From Holacanthus passer (Eukaryota > Chordata > Actinopteri > Pomacanthidae), in NCBI GenBank assembly GCA_025331565.1, contig JAFREQ010000027.1:2427501-2491500 (forward strand): a stretch of 64,000 nt of DNA, in the 5' to 3' direction. The position numbers were made by a program, and so were the translations under genes. This document shows positions 62,727 through 64,000 of the stretch, in pieces. The notes beneath the pieces are model-generated. The model was not told the origin of the DNA. It ran no database searches and saw nothing but the letters and a program-made list of their open reading frames with translations. Within the stretch, counting starts at the first letter, position 1. Each line of letters opens with the position of its first letter.

Positions 62727-62852
62727 AAAGTAATGCAGTAACGTTTACTCAGATTACATTTTAACGGTTACCATAATGTATATCTTACTTGTACTTGAAT
62801 AAAATGTATTCAAAGTAACGCTACTTTTACTTGAGTATAATATTCCACCATT
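62727..62852 (-). repeat. dispersed teleost repeat (family Y), diverged
   Basis: GTAACGTTTACTCAGATTAC, TATCTTACTTGTACTTGAAT and CTTTTACTTGAGTATAATAT share the TACTTGAGTA / GTTTACTCA character of the 28.1 and 58.1 kb copies. Confidence 0.4.
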
Positions 62853-62949
62853 GTTTGTTTTTTTTGTTTTTTGCACCACAGCTTGAAATAAAAGCTCCCC
62901 GCTGTCACGTGCACTACCACCATTTCACCGATAGGGGGTGTCCTCTTTG

Positions 62950-63437
62950 CGCATTTGCGCTCTCTCTCTCTCTCTCTCCCTCCATCACAGACGCGGTTTG
63001 CAGGTCTGAATCTGCCGCAAAGCTCCGTCCTCCAGCGGCTCTTTAACACCGCGTTAGCTCCGCGCTTCAACACGATCATCCAGCCGAGGAGGGAACCGAA
63101 CCGGCGGCCATCGAGGAGCTCCAACCCGGGGGACAAAACCACCGTCTGACCGCGAAGAAAATTAAGGGCTGCGGGTCAACGAGTTTAACCCTTAATCCGC
63201 CTTTGGAGAGCTGGTCCTAACGAGGCGTCCCTCGGTGAAATGTGACCGCTGTTCAGCTCTTTTCGATGCGGTTGTCGCCGCAGCGGACTCGCTCGTTGCA
63301 GCTGGCCGCGTCGATGCAGCAGCGCCCGGCCGTGCGGCGTTCAAACCCCCCACCGGACCCGGGAAGACAATAGGTGAAATACACGCCGGCCTGGACTCCC
63401 AACAACACCGCGATAAACGAGACATCTTCGGCTTCAG
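62950..63437 (+). other. CpG-rich putative non-coding first exon of a gene leaving the window
   Basis: After a CT repeat, 62.98-63.44 kb is dense in CpG and ends at a consensus donor (CTTCAG|GTAGGT at 63437/63438). No ATG opens a convincing frame into the donor: the longest plus-strand frame that reaches it starts with GTG. The block therefore looks like a 5' UTR and CpG island. Strand is inferred from the donor alone. The gene could be any right-hand neighbour of iqce. Confidence 0.35.
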
Positions 63438-64000
63438 GTAGGTTGGTTCTGCCCCCCCCCCTCTTCTCACACACACACACACACGGGAGCTCCGTCCGCA
63501 GACGTGAAGCCCTGGAGCGGATTCCTGCCTGTTCTCCTCCTCGTTGCCTTGACGACTCAGTCAGACTGCGGTAGTTTGACAAAGCGGGCTAATGCGAGCT
63601 AATCCGCTAACTTGCTAACAATTTATGTACAAGAACAATTAAAGCTCGAACGTACGATAACGGTTTGACCTACATGTGTTGTTATAGTGAAGTGATTCAG
63701 TTGTCATATGTGTGTGTTGGGTTTGATTTAACGGCCATTTTCATCCTCCACTACACGTTTTATCCTGTTTTTTTTTTTTGTCGTATGGGCGTAAATGGGG
63801 TGAAGCCATCTATTGTCCTGCTGTGATTCACACACAGTTTGTTCAAGTGCACGTTTGTTATTTGCTTAATATTACATTTAAAGAGTCAAAGCTGCTTTTA
63901 TCATTTGACACATGAGCTGATTTATGACGCTAATATGTCGCCTGCAGTTATCATGATACAGACACATTACACTGCTCGTTACAAGGCCATTAACTGCAGA
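63438..64000. other. probable first intron, incomplete
   Basis: No coding exon seen before the right edge; short C-run and CA repeat at 63451-63485. Confidence 0.35.

Larger units (their letters stand above)
62296..62940. other. non-coding with dispersed repeats
   Basis: Contains the family Z tail and the family Y copy listed separately; otherwise nothing recognised. Confidence 0.4.

Noticed and set aside
63235..63441. 68-codon open frame reaching the donor at 63437
   Set aside because: It begins with GTG, not ATG, and has no in-frame ATG, so the segment is better treated as 5' UTR.
1..64000. CRISPR arrays, tRNA or rRNA genes, prokaryotic operons
   Set aside because: No regularly spaced identical repeats, no recognisable tRNA A/B boxes with cloverleaf, and the gene structure is plainly vertebrate.

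Overview
The window is a piece of a ray-finned (teleost) fish chromosome. The evidence is vertebrate multi-exon genes with GT-AG introns, a Ras-dva GTPase, a teleost-type C2H2 zinc-finger gene, dense CA/GA/CTAT microsatellites, and many decayed interspersed repeats of types I recognise from fish genomes. No bacterial, viral or CRISPR content was seen. All gene models were built by hand from splice sites, reading phase and protein similarity recalled from known families; none was checked by alignment.

Layout. (1) 1-4.3 kb: a LINE-1-like ORF2 remnant, then a minus-strand first coding exon with a signal peptide, probably col5a3, whose gene runs off the left edge. (2) 6.6-12.5 kb, plus: rdh8, a photoreceptor-type retinol dehydrogenase, 6 coding exons, introns full of repeats. 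(3) 14.5-21.0 kb, plus: palb2, about 1,406 aa, with N-terminal coiled coil, ChAM motif and C-terminal WD40 propeller. (4) 23.5-27.3 kb, minus: plk1, 11 coding exons, 582 aa, convergent with palb2. (5) 30.8-31.4 kb, minus: an intronless Ras-dva small GTPase with a TATA box and a tandemly duplicated upstream block. (6) 38.3-42.5 kb, minus: fscn1 (fascin), 5 exons, 495 aa, with a 430-bp purine-rich tract just upstream of its ATG. (7) 47.4-57.1 kb, plus: iqce, about 21 coding exons, 721 aa. (8) 58.5-60.1 kb, plus: a six-finger C2H2 gene followed by a decayed seventh finger and, at 61.7-62.3 kb, a pseudogene of a related zinc-finger gene. (9) 62.9-63.4 kb: a CpG-rich segment that looks like the 5' end of another gene leaving the window.

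The genes do not form one pathway. palb2 (homologous recombination) and plk1 (mitotic kinase) are neighbours in other vertebrates too. The col5a3-rdh8 head-to-head pair matches human 19p13, palb2-plk1 matches 16p12, and fscn1 and iqce both lie on human 7p22, so the window is a mosaic of three mammalian synteny blocks. I found no convincing new biological system. The points most worth a second look are the altered guanine-specificity motif and duplicated upstream block of the Ras-dva gene, the truncated and decaying zinc-finger locus, the in-frame stop-free mini-intron of rdh8, and a MITE with long terminal inverted repeats at 35.6 kb.
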